A DNA stretch of 64,000 nt from Bathymodiolus brooksi (GCA_963680875.1 OY804579.1:13159506-13223505); one strand, 5' to 3'; positions 46,401 through 57,245 are shown, counted from the stretch's first letter. A program made the numbers and translations. Notes: generated by a model from the letters alone, not told the origin.

Positions 46401-49400
46401 AAATCCAAATTTGAGAATATTTCGTAACTTTATTTTATGCCAAAGTAAACTAGTGTTAAAAGAGGAACACGAATACTTAAGTCAGACATGATTTCCGATT
46501 AATGTTGAATAAATGTAGAATGCCATATTTCACATTTGTTAGAATTCTACTATCATATTTGTTGATCAGTATTTACAAGTATCGGCGATTTGGACATTGT
46601 TCTCTTTGATCTCAGAATCAACGAACCGGCTTTGTTGCTGAAACCAGAAGTCAGTGGAATATCAGACACAGTATGCCGTTCCCGATAAAGCAAAGGTAGG
46701 TATGAAGATTTCAGCATACATTATCAGACTCGATGCGATACCAACGATAATGTATGTCTCAACCTTCATTACTGCCGTTATTTTTTATTTTATTTATCAA
46801 TATAAATTACTATTTGTCATTCCAAGAAGATATGCTCAGTGTTATTGGTACTATATTTATTGATGATATGTCGCAGTGATAGTGTGTGCTTAGACAATAC
46901 ATATACTAAAATCCACATTATATAATGCAGTATTATACAATTTTAATTGCAGAGGACTTAGGACGGGTGTCATTAGGGGAACAGTAGATGCTCACTGTTG
47001 TGTAGTATCTTGTTTCCTTAATAGACAGTAGATACTGACTGTCCAACGTTACTCCGTTTCATTAATAGAACAGCAGATACTAACAGTTCCATATCACCGA
47101 GTTTCGTTAAGGAAAGCGTAGATTATATTCGCTCAACAACATCTAGCTTCATTAACGAAACGGTAGGTACTAACTGTTCCGTAACGCCTGGTTTCATAAA
47201 TAAAACAATAGATTTTAATTGTTCTACAGCATCTGGCTTCAGTATCGAAACGGTAGGTACTAACTGTTCCTAACGCCTGGTTTCAATAATAAAGCAGTAT
47301 ATATTAACTTAAGCATCACCTGGGTTCATTAAGGGAACAATATATAATAACTGTTCAATAAGAGTAATAACAAAATTACCGAACTTCGAACAATCTTACA
47401 AAGGGAAAGTCAAAACTCATAAGTATATAAAAGACAAAATCAGTCAACAACCGGAAAACTGTGAAAACCGTAATGACCCTGACTTGGTACAGGCATTTCT
47501 AAAGAAATGGTGGGTTGAATCAGATTTTAAAGCGCCAAACCTCCCGCTTTCATTACGGCTCAAAGTCTCCGGCTATCACTATAACAGTATCTAGTTTCAC
47601 TCCGCTTTTGGTATTGTGTTCGTTTTTTAATATTTGTTCTGTTGATATATTACCTTTGTGTTTATACCGTTTACGTGTATCATCGTTGTCTTTTTACTTG
47701 GAAGTTACTTTGATTTTGAGTATTCCATGTTATATGGACCGAATTTCATAAAATATTAATATGTCAAATACACACGTATTGAGTTTCCTAAGTCAATAGC
47801 TATTATAATAGATACTATTAAACTGACATTGACGAAGTATTGTCATTTACAGGTTTGGCTTTACCCATTGAGTGGACATTCTAAATCTGAAGCTCCGATA
47901 CAAATGAAATATTCGTTAACACACAGTATTTCAGACCTTATTAGATTCAAAATCATATAAAGCATCAGGCGATGTAAACAAGTTTAACAGAATTCGATCT
48001 TCTTTTTTTATGATTACTTCAATAAAATGAAACACAAAAAATACCACACTGTCGCAACAGTTCTACAATCTAATAAAACAATCATAGAAGCAGAGGCATT
48101 AATACACGTATTCAACAAATAAGGGTAATAACAAAATTACCGAACAAAAAGAGATTGGTGGGGGATAATATTAGTTATCTTGGTGTAATCAGGGGTGTAC
48201 AGAATTTTACACCGGTGTAAAATTCTGTACACCACTGATTACAACAAGATAACGAATTTATTTCTTATGATATCATACTATTGCTGTGCGTAGTTCAAAA
48301 TTACTTTTTTTTATTTTATCCCGGGTGTAAATGGTTTAGCTGGGGTGGGGTGCTATTTACACCCGGGTACTAACCAATCAGATTGCAAGATTCTTGCTTC
48401 ATAAGAAATAAACTAGTTTATGGGCCTAAAGTTCCCATATCAGTGAAATGAATCGGTCATGCAGGGATATACGACATGCAAATGTGAAATAAAAAAGAAA
48501 GAGTTTACACAAATGAAGAAAAGAAGAAAAAAGAATAAAATGTTAATATTCTGATAACGTACATGTTCCATGTGGCTTGGTCGTTATTATTTCAAGCTCT
48601 ACCGATTCAGCTACTGAGTTGTGTCCTGTGCCACCATACATGTTGTCAATATATATAAAATACTGTTTGCTATGGTTAGTAACTGGTGGATACCATAACC
48701 GTAAAGATTTGCTGGAATAGGAGTAAACGACACCTCCGTATGAATTTTTCGATGCTGTATTCTGTACAGCTCCGGTGGCTTTGAACAAGAATCCGTTATT
48801 TGCACCATTCGATGTTTCCTTAATCTTAAAATATATAAAACATCAAGGCCATATATTATGGAAGAATTATGCCAAAAAAATATGAGAGAAAAAAGGTATG
48901 GTTTTATATCACATTTTAGGTGTTATTTCATTGAAGCTTATGATTTTTTATGCAAATGATAAAAATAGCCACACGGTCATTTAACATAAAGAAATTGAGA
49001 TAACAAAGACGATTACCGAATGTTACATATACATGAAATATCTAAGTATATGTCAGGTTTTATCTTTTATTCTAATATGACGTCCTTCATTTACTATAAA
49101 AGCAATGTTGTGATAAAATCCCAGATATATTTTATTTCGCCCATGCGTACTACCGGAAAAATATGGACATCTTTCCCAAGCAAATTCATATATTTATACA
49201 GGACAGTAGTATATACAAACATTAAAATGTTAGCTTTGTGTCTTTGCATATTTTTTTCTCGAAGAAACAATACTAAAGATATGTACCAATCAACTTTGAC
49301 TTTTGTAAATTGTTGTCTTCCGGTAACCTTGTTTCCAAGGAAAGCAAACGACGTTGCTGATTTTTGCGATTTATCTTTGCATTCATTTACTTGTTTAAGA

Positions 49401-52400
49401 TGCTAAAATCAAAATGCTATCAAATTGGAAAATATCAAGAACTTCATTGCAGCTCTTGGTATTTTTCTATATAAAAATAAAAACTACTGCAAGCATGACG
49501 TTTAGTGAAATTTGCTATGAAAAACATTTTTCCATACTGCCTTTCGTGTAAAACATCCTATAGATGTTTTCCTATTAGAATCAAAATAATTCATGAAATC
49601 CATAGGTTTTAATGACATTTTAGCATTGGTATTATTATTATCGATGCATTTTATCCATCGCTATTGCTAGGTATAATTTTTTGCACGAAATTAGTATTAC
49701 CCATGTTAAAATGGCATACAAATTATGGCTTCTATGATCTATTTGTAAAATTTGATTCAATAGATGTATCAATTTTTGTTATATTTCAACAGATATTTTA
49801 GAATTTAACTCTTGTAACTTACCATAACTTGTACAATATCACAAGTCTGATTAATACTGTAACTTACCATAACTTGTACAATATCACAAGTCTGATTAAT
49901 ACTGTCTTGTAAGATAATTTCTTTATTTATTGACGGAGGTAGTTTAATAAGTTGGTGTTGTTCTTTTTCGCCACTGAGTGATTTCCATGCGAATACACGA
50001 ACAAACCCTGTATTATACTCTTCAGTAGTGACACCCCATCCGTCAGTAACAGTAAATAAATGACCTGTAAGAAGTAAGGTTAAGTTTATTTATTTTGTAG
50101 TATATTCTGTTTGCGGTCTTTATTTCAGTGAAGATACTAACAATTCATTTTTCTTAAATTTGGTGATGAAATGTTTCAAATGTTAATCAGTGGTTCAAAA
50201 CCCGGCGGGTAGAAAAAATATATAATTTATGTTTGTCTCCTCTCAGCTAAGTACCCAACTTTAAGTTGTAAGATCAAAGATTGGGTGGCTAGAAATCAGG
50301 ATAATGTGCACGAACAACATGTCTACACATGGTCTGCTGTTTAATTGAGCAAGCACTATGAAGTCGGACATCATCATCATCTTATCGATATGAAACTTGC
50401 TGTAGCCAATATATACACTCACTCACTCACTCAAAAGTGCTTAACCGGTTGCAAAATATTTTCTATTAGATGTGTCAATTTTGAAATGTCACGTGGCCTC
50501 GGAAAATATTAAGTGGAAGCCATTATTGGAAAACATTCCGACAGTTTTAGACCAGAGTAATAAACTGCTTAAAGCAAGAAGTCACAATATCGATATTGAT
50601 TGATTTTTTGACACAGAAAAGAAATTAAATTAAATTTTGGAGTAAAATTGCATCAAATCTGCACTGGTTATTAATTTTTGAAATGGCGAATATATTCATT
50701 CAAATTGGCCTTGAAATATTCTCGTAATCTACTTTTCTTGTTTTTAATAATGATATATGGTCCCATGTTATAAGAAATACAATGTGTTAAATATACAAAC
50801 CTTGTGCAAAATTTGTCCAAAAACGAATGGTGCTATTATTGTAAGCATACAGAACTCCTCCCCAGTTGTTTGAACTTCTACGTGAATCCATTGTCATTAA
50901 GTAGCCTAAAATGAAAGAAAAAGTTCTAAAGCCAAATGCATGATTGTATATCATGATGAATTATTTGCAGATGTGCTTAAACTTCCGACAAAAAAACATC
51001 GTTCAGGACTATGATTTCTTCTGATGATTTGCGCTTCATGACTTGGTTAACCGATCGGAATATCTGTGTCACAAATGACCACGGATATATTCCACTTGTC
51101 ATGAGCACTTCTCAGTCCTTTCCTCATTCATGGGTTACCACCGGGTTTGTAACTAGACTAGAGTAACACAACGGGTGGAACTGAAACGGCTTACTCTTCA
51201 GGAGCACATGAGTTCACCCCCAGTTTATAGTAGGATCCGTGTTGCGCGATCTGTAGTTTTATCTGTAGTGGTTTGTGGGTCGTTGTTGTGTTGCGCGATC
51301 TGTAGTTTTATCTGTAGTGGTTTGTGGGTCGTTGTTGTGTTGCGCGATCTGTAGTTTTATCTGTAGTGGTTTGTGGGTCGTTGTTGTGTTGCGCGATCTG
51401 TAGTTTTATCTGTAGTGGTTTGTGGGTCGTTGTTGTGTTGCGCGATCTGTAGTTTTATCTGTAGTGGTTTGTGGGTCGTTGTTGTGTTGCGCGATCTGTA
51501 GTTTTATGTGTAGTGGTTTGTGGGTCGTTGTTGTGTTGCGCGATCTGTAGTTTTATCTGTAGTGGTTTGTGGGTCGTTGTTTATCATTTTGTCCTTTTTC
51601 CTTTGGTCATTGTATTGTCTGTTCTTCTTCGATGTGCGGATTCTGATTACTTCCCTTTGGTATCTTCAAACCTTTCTTATATATCCTCCAACGTGTATTC
51701 TACTGAAATCAATGAAAACATCTGTAGATAAACGATGTTTATGAGGTGACTATGAGTAACACAGAAGGTATGGCATAAGAAACATGAACTGCTTACACTT
51801 CGGGAGTACATGTGCTCAGCCCCGGGTTTTTGGTGACGTCCGTGTCTCTGGATTGTCCATTCATGATCGGTTTTCTCTAATGTGTTTTTGTCAAGTACCA
51901 AGTAAATATTTTTTCCTGACTGAGTTATACGTTGTGTACGCAATTATAAAATAGAATAATATTGTGTATTTGATAACTTTACAGTTTTCTCAGAAGTTTA
52001 TCATGTGAAACACCTATACTATTTTACATATTTTGTGGAACTTTATTCTTTTTCCATGACTTTATCATGCCTATCCGGATTCTGAATAAATTTTATGTAC
52101 TATTTAATTTACCTATTCCATCAGCAACATCTCCTGTTGTTCCCAGTTTAACTTGGAAAATAACGTGCATTGGTTGTACACCAAGTTTATGTGGGATATC
52201 TTTATAACCATCTCCTGAATTGACATAATATATTTAGTAACAGTGAGTGAGTGATTGTTACTTAACGCCAATTCAGCAATTTTTCAGCAATATCATGGCG
52301 AGAACAAATTAATTTTCAATGAGATGGTGATGATGTCCGCTTTGTACTAGACCAACACGCTTAGTTGGATTTTTATAGTGCTAGTCCACTGAAATAACAG

Positions 52401-55400
52401 TCCGCGGGTAGACATGTCGCTCAACTCGGACACATTATTCTGATTCCGAGCCAACCAGTCTTTGTTCTTTCTCCTTAATGCTGCGTGCTTAGCGGAGAAG
52501 CAACAAATACCAATTTTATAGTCTTTGGTTTGACCCGACCGGGGCTCGAACCCACGATCTACCGCACTCGAGGCGAGCACGCTAACCACTACGCCACCGA
52601 TGCGGTTAGTAATAGCGTGTAATATGTCATTTCCTTATTACTCGGTATATTAAATGACATGTATCATGGCATATATTTCAATGTGATTAGGTCTGTCATT
52701 TTCTTACCATTTTGTTGATGTCAGAACAAAAATGTATTAGAATCACAGCAACTGCATTGTAGTGTGAATTTACAATGAAAATGTCTGCTGGTTAATTCAT
52801 TTGTAGTGTTTAGTATTAGATACAAAGTATGCGCGAAATATATCAATAATTAACTTGAAATGACAAGGTAGTAAACATGAACATGAACATAGTTTAGCAA
52901 TGTAAGTGGCAAGTAGTCAATGTAAGTGACAAGTAGTCAATGTAAGTGGCAAGTAGTCAATGTAAGTGACAAGTAGTCAATGTAAGTGGAAAGTAGTCAA
53001 TGTAAGTGGAAAGTAGTTTTATGTAAGTGACAAGTAGTCAATGTAAGTGGAAAGTAGTCAATGTAAGTGGAAAGTAGTCAATGTAAGTGGCAAGTAGTCA
53101 ATGTAAGTGGCAAGTAGTCAATGTAAGTGACAAGTAGTCAATGTAAGTGGAAAGTAGTCAATGTAAGTGGCAAGTAGTCAATGTATGTGGCAAGTAGTAA
53201 ATGTATGTGGCAAGTAGTCAATGTGTCAAGTGGTCAGTGCAGACGGGTGTGTTGTGAGACAAAATAGCATCGATAAATGGAAAGGCGGAATTTAAACGTC
53301 TCTGATAAGTATGTGTCACTCTTATCCAGACAGAGTAATGAATCAATTCAGAAGGAAGGAAGGTACAACAAAAAAAGAGATATTGCATAATATTTTCTAA
53401 CACGATTGTACATATATTCTTTGAAATATTAGAAAGAAGTGCTCCAATGTATCCATTATAATCTGGCAATGCCACATACATAGTGACCACCACACAAAAA
53501 CTAGTTTATAGCTGGTTTAGACTATAAGAGGACAAATGGACTATGCATAACCTACAGTTGAAATACAATAAACAGATTTAAATGCTCAATATATTAATGA
53601 TCCATACCTATTTTTATTGGTATCCAGGAAGTATTAAAATCTGGTTGAGGAAAGTGTTCTTCTCCCCAAACTCGTATACGTGTCAATACACTCGATTCTT
53701 GTTGTATTTTTATACCATTCCAAACCTGATCACCTATGTTGAAGACAAAAATATACCATGTTTAAAAGTGTTAGTGGATATTAATATTCTAATCTTATCC
53801 CAATCATAAGTTATTTCAAAAAGATCAAAGGAGAAACTGTTGTTATAGGGAAGGAAATAAAATTGCCGTGTCCTGAAGTTTTTCGTATATAAATGCTACA
53901 TGCATTGTTTCCCTATAACGTCTTCTGATGGCCTTGTATACTATCTAATATTTTAATGATGGTTAAGGCCATTGGTTCTCTATTATAGAACAATATTATA
54001 CATGTGAACATGTGACAGCTGATTAAAAATACAAACTTAGATATCAAAGTTAGTGCGCATGACGCGTTTCTGGAATAACCTTCATCAGATTTAAAGGTGC
54101 TTGGGAGCAATAAAACCAAAGGGCCTAAGCAGGATAACCAAAATCGGTTACGGTCACATTTGCCTGAGGGGGGAGAACCTTAATTTTAATAAAAAAATAC
54201 ATATTTCGGAACTGTAAATTTAAAGAATAAATATATCTAATAAACCACGTCAGTACGGAAGCACTGACTACTGGGCGGAGGATACCATCGGGAACAAATA
54301 GTCCAGCAGCAGAGATACTGACCCAGTGATAGTAATTAAAACGTAGGTATCAAAGTTAGTGCGCATGACGCGTTTCTGGAATTACCTGCGTCAGGTGCGC
54401 TCAACATCGAGAGATTGGAAAGCCAAATAACTTACAAGTGTTTGGGAGGAGAGATAAAATCAAAGGGCCTAAACAGGAAAACCAACATCAGCTACGGTCA
54501 CTTACGCCTGAGGGAGGAGGACCTTAGTTGTGATAAAAACAATTACAATATAAGGAACTGTAAATTTAAAGAATAAATATATCAAATAAATCATGTCAGT
54601 GGCGAAACAAAGTTCAGGAATATGACTCAGAGTTCTCTACAACAACAATACTCCCCCAGATATATGTGAGAGTTGGCATTTTTTTCTCATATATGGAAAA
54701 CACTTGTATGACTGTATCATTTCTACTGAGAAGAGAAGTTTGGGTCTCTTAAGCAGATTTTACCCCGCCACTTGTTAATGAACTGTCTGTACCAAGCATG
54801 AACAGAGTACGGTCATTTATATATTTCTTAGTCGTATCGATCTTGCCTCTGATAATCTGATTTTCGCTTAGATTTTGGAACTGCTGCGATAGTGTGAAAG
54901 ATTTGATTTCTTAATTTCATTAGTATTCCAAAGTGGTTGAAATCAAAAGCTATTATTATATACTTAGATCAAATTACTATTAAAGTAGGAGTGAGAACGT
55001 TTTGATATCTGTTGTGTATTATTGGCATTCGAGTCCTATCAATGCCACCACCGGCTGGCAGTAATTGAAGAAAAACAAATTATTTATAGCTAGTGAAATT
55101 TCGTTTGAGAGACCACTCTTTTGAATGACAAATCCATTTGGCAAAACCTACTTTTAATGTCTTATTCATATTACACAAACATCTTTTCGTAAAAGCCCAC
55201 TTTTTTTTTTATAAATATAGAGGAGATGTAAGGAGACGGGTGTGACTGTACACCATTTAACAATAATTATTGTATTCTAGTTTTGGTAACTGTCTACTAA
55301 TTAACAAAGGTAAAATATCCATTACAGGAACACGGCATAAATTATCATCCAAATAGACAAAATACCACCAATCAAAAAGAAAAAAGAGTAATTGTATAGA

Positions 55401-56234
55401 AAATGGTCGAATATCGCGAGATCTCACACAACCAGAAGTGAGATCTCAAATGTTTCAAAAGCAGTTCTTTTTTGCATTAAAATAACATTTATAATAAAAT
55501 AATGCACAACATAAGCGACAATATGCTATTTATATTTAATTAGATGGTACCTGTGTATATTGCATAGCCTGTTGATTTAGCGTTTAATCTGTTAGGAGCA
55601 TACATCATTACGGAATGGTTGTTATATTTGTAAAGCACACCACCGTAAGGAGATTGTATGATGCCATCTCTTTGTGCCGAGCCTATACCAGGGAAATAAT
55701 AACTGCTATCTGGACCTGAAACTGGCCTGACCTGTATGTCTACTCGTAATGGTACATCGTTCAGATAATGCTTCCAGGCTACATGACATAAAGAATTATT
55801 ATTTGATTTCATTGGTATCCATCCACTAATATGATTGGTTGTTATAAGATGCGTACTCCATGCTTCGACTGAAAAAAAATATTATGATCTGCATAAGCCA
55901 AAACAAATAAACATTAAGTTGTAGTATTTTATAGAAACAAACAAAACATTGAACACAGAGAATAAAGAGAAATATTATTTTAGTGTTATATAAACGTAGA
56001 TACCAAATTCAACGCGCAACGCGCAATGTATTGTACGTTTTAGTTTTTTGATCGCGCTTTTCCGAATTTTTAATGTTATCGTAAAGTGCTATTTTAGTAA
56101 TGTTTTACCAGAATTCAAGATTTCTGCAATAATGTTTGTTTTTTAACAATAATATAAAAATCATTACCTTGAATTGTCACAAATATTAATAAAATTATAC
56201 TTTCAAATCTGAACGGTAGTGTTAATCTTTCCAT
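43276..56234 (-). CDS. Type I membrane protein: three copies of an unnamed extracellular domain, mucin-like stalk, TM (ten exons)
   Basis: Coding exons on the minus strand: 56234-56168, 55868-55551, 53733-53608, 52214-52113, 50905-50801, 50064-49868, 48824-48563, 46393-45539, 44862-44821 and 43481-43276. All junctions are GT-AG and phases agree throughout, giving one frame of about 759 residues. Order: signal peptide (1 to about 24); three repeats (about 26-165, 165-285, 285-392) sharing 'SGWIPM'/'TSWIPI', a 'VR'/'FQVK' strand, 'YGGVLYKYN'/'WGGVLYAYN'/'YGGVVYSYS', 'MMYAP'/'RFWTN'/'RLWYP' and 'VRVFAWK'; a Thr-rich stalk (393-677); a short linker; one membrane helix 'WILVGFGSCLILVIIVGLFW'; and a basic 42-residue tail ending 'LRLEYI'. 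The family is unknown to me. Similar repeats seem to occur in uncharacterised proteins of other marine invertebrates (memory, unchecked). A surface receptor or adhesion protein is inferred. Confidence 0.82.
43612..43640. repeat. AT-dinucleotide microsatellite
   Basis: 'atatatatatatatatatat' run in the last intron of the receptor gene. Confidence 0.9.
43645..44075 (+). repeat. Dispersed family D copy
   Basis: 'acgatgcgtttctggaataa' then ccatcatcaggtaaactc, 'aaggcataacaagatagcca', 'gagggaggagaactttagtt', 'aggaactgtatgatccaaac', then a distal part with 'taggggtatcgattttacca' and 'gattgttctattggatgttt'. In opposite orientation to the host gene, within its last intron. Confidence 0.65.
44076..44820. 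other. Intron sequence of the receptor gene
   Basis: AT-rich, no recognisable exon or repeat on either strand. Confidence 0.5.
45263..45482 (-). repeat. Type 1 SINE, moderately diverged
   Basis: 'tatggtgtttaaacgtcact', 'cagttatatcgtggtagtca', 'ccgaaggaaaccaccaatct' and 'ggaatcgaactcacaac' (B-box complement). Lies in the intron just 3' of the Thr-rich exon. Confidence 0.7.
45539..46393 (-). CDS. Thr-rich mucin-like stalk exon of the receptor with 30-residue repeats
   Basis: An 855-nt exon, phase 1 at both ends, acceptor at 46394-46395 and donor 'gtaaga' at 45538-45533. It encodes 285 residues of mostly Thr with Ala, Pro, Lys and Val. About five 90-nt units (cores at 45711, 45801, 45891, 45981 and 46071) encode 30 residues each ('KTTTLATTTQKPTVVTIPMT' then AKTPTTTTTS). 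The upstream part has shorter degenerate units ('KTTTVAIPMTTKL'). Dense Thr next to Pro implies heavy O-glycosylation and an extended, variable-length stalk. The plus-strand frame across the same bases, poly-Val in composition, is a shadow. Confidence 0.85.
46970..47355. repeat. Diverged tandem repeat of about 55-60 bp, six to seven copies
   Basis: Repeats of 'cggtaggtactaactgttcc', 'gtaacgcctggtttcat' and 'ttcattaatagaacag'-like segments with many substitutions and small indels. An old array in a receptor intron. Confidence 0.65.
47357..47592 (-). mobile_element. 3' end of the RT element, isolated copy
   Basis: 'agtaataacaaaattaccga' to 'cggctatcactataacagta' matches only the 3' non-coding end of the RT elements. 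No coding part is present, which fits 5' truncation on insertion. Confidence 0.75.
47593..48116. other. Intron sequence of the receptor gene
   Basis: AT-rich; no exon or repeat recognised. Confidence 0.5.
48117..48145 (-). repeat. Terminal fragment of the RT element 3' end
   Basis: 'aataagggtaataacaaaat' then taccgaac only. It includes the small palindrome GGTAAT-aacaaa-ATTACC found at the end of every copy. Confidence 0.6.
48174..48253. repeat. 80-bp palindrome without spacer
   Basis: Arms 48174-48213 and 48214-48253 are inverted copies of 40 bp with two mismatches, meeting at 'tttacaccggtgtaaa'. It may be the collapsed core of a foldback transposon. In a transcript it would form a long hairpin within a receptor intron. 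Confidence 0.9.
48256..48413. mobile_element. Nested inverted-repeat (MITE-like) element
   Basis: Outer inverted repeats 'tttatttcttatga' (48257-48270) and 'tcataagaaataaa' (48399-48412) enclose an inner perfect 13-bp pair 'cccgggtgtaaat' / 'atttacacccggg' (about 48320-48332 and 48355-48367). With the adjacent 80-bp palindrome, which shares a ggtgta motif, it may form one composite element. Confidence 0.7.
48846..49800. other. Intron of the receptor gene, no repeat recognised
   Basis: AT-rich. A plus-strand frame at 49020-49406 (128 codons) lies here, but has no recognisable motif, no splice or start context, and biased AT-rich codons. It is not supported as a gene. Confidence 0.5.
49814..49903 (-). 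promoter_or_regulatory. 45-bp tandem duplication spanning a splice donor (two in-frame donors)
   Basis: A 45-bp unit occurs twice (gtaacttaccataacttg begins at 49814 and 49859). On the minus strand each copy ends an exon with '...CAAGTTATG' followed by gtaagt. The donor after 49868 gives the spliced form used above. The donor after 49823 adds 45 nt and 15 residues ('VSYSINQTCDIVQVM') without a stop or frame change. Confidence 0.85.
50210..50445 (+). repeat. Degraded type 2 SINE ending in (ACTC)n
   Basis: 'aaatcaggataatgtgcacg', 'aacaacatgtctacacatgg' and 'gacatcatcatcatcttatc' followed by 'cactcactcactcactc'. The head is barely recognisable. Confidence 0.55.
51035..51690 (-). repeat. Family P copy with 49-bp array
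   Basis: Right part first: 'gacttggttaaccgatcgga', 'gtcacaaatgaccacggata', 'cgggtttgtaactagactag'. Then 'gagttcacccccagtttata' and about seven 49-bp units (about 51239-51581; 'gtgttgcgcgatctgtagtt' then ttatctgtagtggtttgtgggtcgttgt), ending with 'tcattgtattgtctgttctt' and 'ggtatcttcaaacc'. The unit corresponds to single-copy 'gtgttactcgatctttagtt' at 9791. Confidence 0.85.
51770..51900 (-). repeat. Short family P subtype B copy
   Basis: 'gaaacatgaactgcttacac', 'gagtacatgtgctcagcccc', 'gtgtctctggattgtccatt', 'ggttttctctaatg': both ends are present with the middle deleted. Confidence 0.6.
52238..52612 (-). mobile_element. tRNA-derived SINE, type 2, full-length
   Basis: The minus strand begins 'ccgcatcggtggcgtagtgg' (A-box TGGCGTAGTGG) and has the B-box GGTTCGAGCCC about 40 bases on. 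The body includes 'gtccgagttgagcgacatgt'. It ends with a tail complementary to 'ttacttaacgccaattcagc' and then (CACT)n. The tail motif resembles that of the type 1 SINE, so two different tRNA heads share one 3' tail type. Confidence 0.82.
52895..53225. repeat. 20-bp tandem array, about 16 copies
   Basis: Unit 'tgtaagtggcaagtagtcaa', with c/a exchange in 'ggcaag'/'ggaaag'/'gacaag'. Each unit contains GTAAGT on the plus strand. Located in a receptor intron, on the strand opposite to transcription. Confidence 0.9.
54030..54600 (+). repeat. Two family D copies in direct repeat
   Basis: Copy 1 starts at about 54038 and copy 2 at about 54346, both with 'aaagttagtgcgcatgacgc' then gtttctggaat. Shared middle motifs are 'tacggtcac', 'gcctgaggg' and 'aggaactgtaaatttaaag', then 'ataaatatat'. 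Copy 2 keeps 'cctgcgtcaggtgcgctcaa', the segment amplified (reversed) at 3579. Lies in receptor intron 2, between 53733 and 55551. Confidence 0.7.
54601..55550. other. Intron of the receptor gene
   Basis: 54820-54900 resembles the distal part of family D ('gtcgtatcgatcttgcctct'). Otherwise AT-rich with no exon seen. Confidence 0.5.
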
Positions 56235-56544
56235 GTCAGTTGTAAATGTAGAAACAAAAATGTGATCAATATTAAATGATAACGTCCGAAATTAATATAT
56301 CATGTGGGCTATATTTAATAAATTTGAAATGCTTAGCTTAATGTTCTTTGTGCAGATTCGTCAACAGTATTAAATATCCCTTTGCGTCATAATCCAATAA
56401 TCTATACCTAAAATGTGGTAAAGTCATATGTCTATGCTGTCAATTCAATTGTTCTTATGAACCTCGATAAACGTTTTAGGCATTTACACGAGACCATTGT
56501 CCTGTTATAAATAGTTGTATTTAGTCCCCCACCATGATGTTTGG

Positions 56545-56885
56545 TTAGTGGTTACGGAATATCTGTGTTACAAATGACCACGGATGTGTTCCGTTTGTCG
56601 TAACCACAATCCGCTTGTTGCCTCTTTCATGACGTATCATCGGGTTTGTAAGAGGAGTAACACGACGGGTGCCGTTAGTGGAGCAGGAACTGCATATCCC
56701 TCCTGTACACCAGATTTCATCCCGGTTTTTAGCGGGGTACATGTTGCTTAGTCTCTAGTTTTCTGTGTTGTGCTTGGTAGATCATTGCTTGTCATTTTTC
56801 ATTTGGCCATTATATTGTATGCCCTTCTTCGATTTACGGCTTCTGATTACTCCTTTGGTATCTTCACGCTTTCCGTGCTACCACT
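56545..56885 (-). repeat. Family P, nearly complete unexpanded copy
   Basis: 'gtggttacggaatatctgtg', 'acaaatgaccacggatgtgt', 'gtaacacgacgggtgccgtt', 'gagcaggaactgcatatccc', 'ttggccattatattgtatgc' and 'cctttggtatcttcacg' in reverse family order. It lies just upstream of the receptor gene's start. Confidence 0.78.
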
Positions 56886-56974
56886 GGGTCGATGCCACTG
56901 CTGATGGACATTTTACACTCTCCTAGAAGTAATTAGATAGTGGAAGGAATTTTAATCTTTGACCATAGTATATA

Positions 56975-57245
56975 ACAATAAAAACGTAGATATTAAATTT
57001 AGTGCGCACGACGCGTTTCTGGGATAACCTTTATCAGGTACACTCAAAATCGAAAGATTGGAAAGCTAAAGAATTTAAAGCTTTGGGAGCAATAAAACCA
57101 AAAGGGCGTAATCAGGATAGCCAAAAATCGGCTAAGCCAGGTCACCTATGCCTGAAGAAGGAGAACCTTAGTTTTATCAATAATTACATTATTAAGGAAC
57201 TGTACATTTCAGTAATAAATACATGTAATAAACCATGTCAGTGCC
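56975..57245 (+). repeat. Dispersed family D copy
   Basis: 'atttagtgcgcacgacgcgt', 'tttatcaggtacactcaaaa', 'gcctgaagaaggagaacctt' and 'attaaggaactgtacatttc', then 'aataaaccatgtcagtg'. Confidence 0.7.

Noticed and set aside
45502..46491. 329-codon plus-strand Val-rich frame
   Set aside because: It is the antisense shadow of the Thr-rich stalk exon, whose strand is supported by phase-consistent splicing to nine other exons.
49020..49406. 128-codon plus-strand ORF in a receptor intron
   Set aside because: No recognisable domain, no splice context, AT-driven composition.
52347..52589. 80-codon minus-strand ORF with 'DRGFEPRSGQTK'
   Set aside because: It is the translated type 2 SINE, a common artefact in bivalve gene predictions.
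52535..52612. A tRNA gene
   Set aside because: A- and B-boxes are present, but the sequence runs on into a SINE body and tail, and I could not fold a full cloverleaf.
53913..54119. 68-codon minus-strand ORF with 'SDEGYSRNASCALTLIS'
   Set aside because: It is translation of dispersed family D; the same peptide would arise at each copy.
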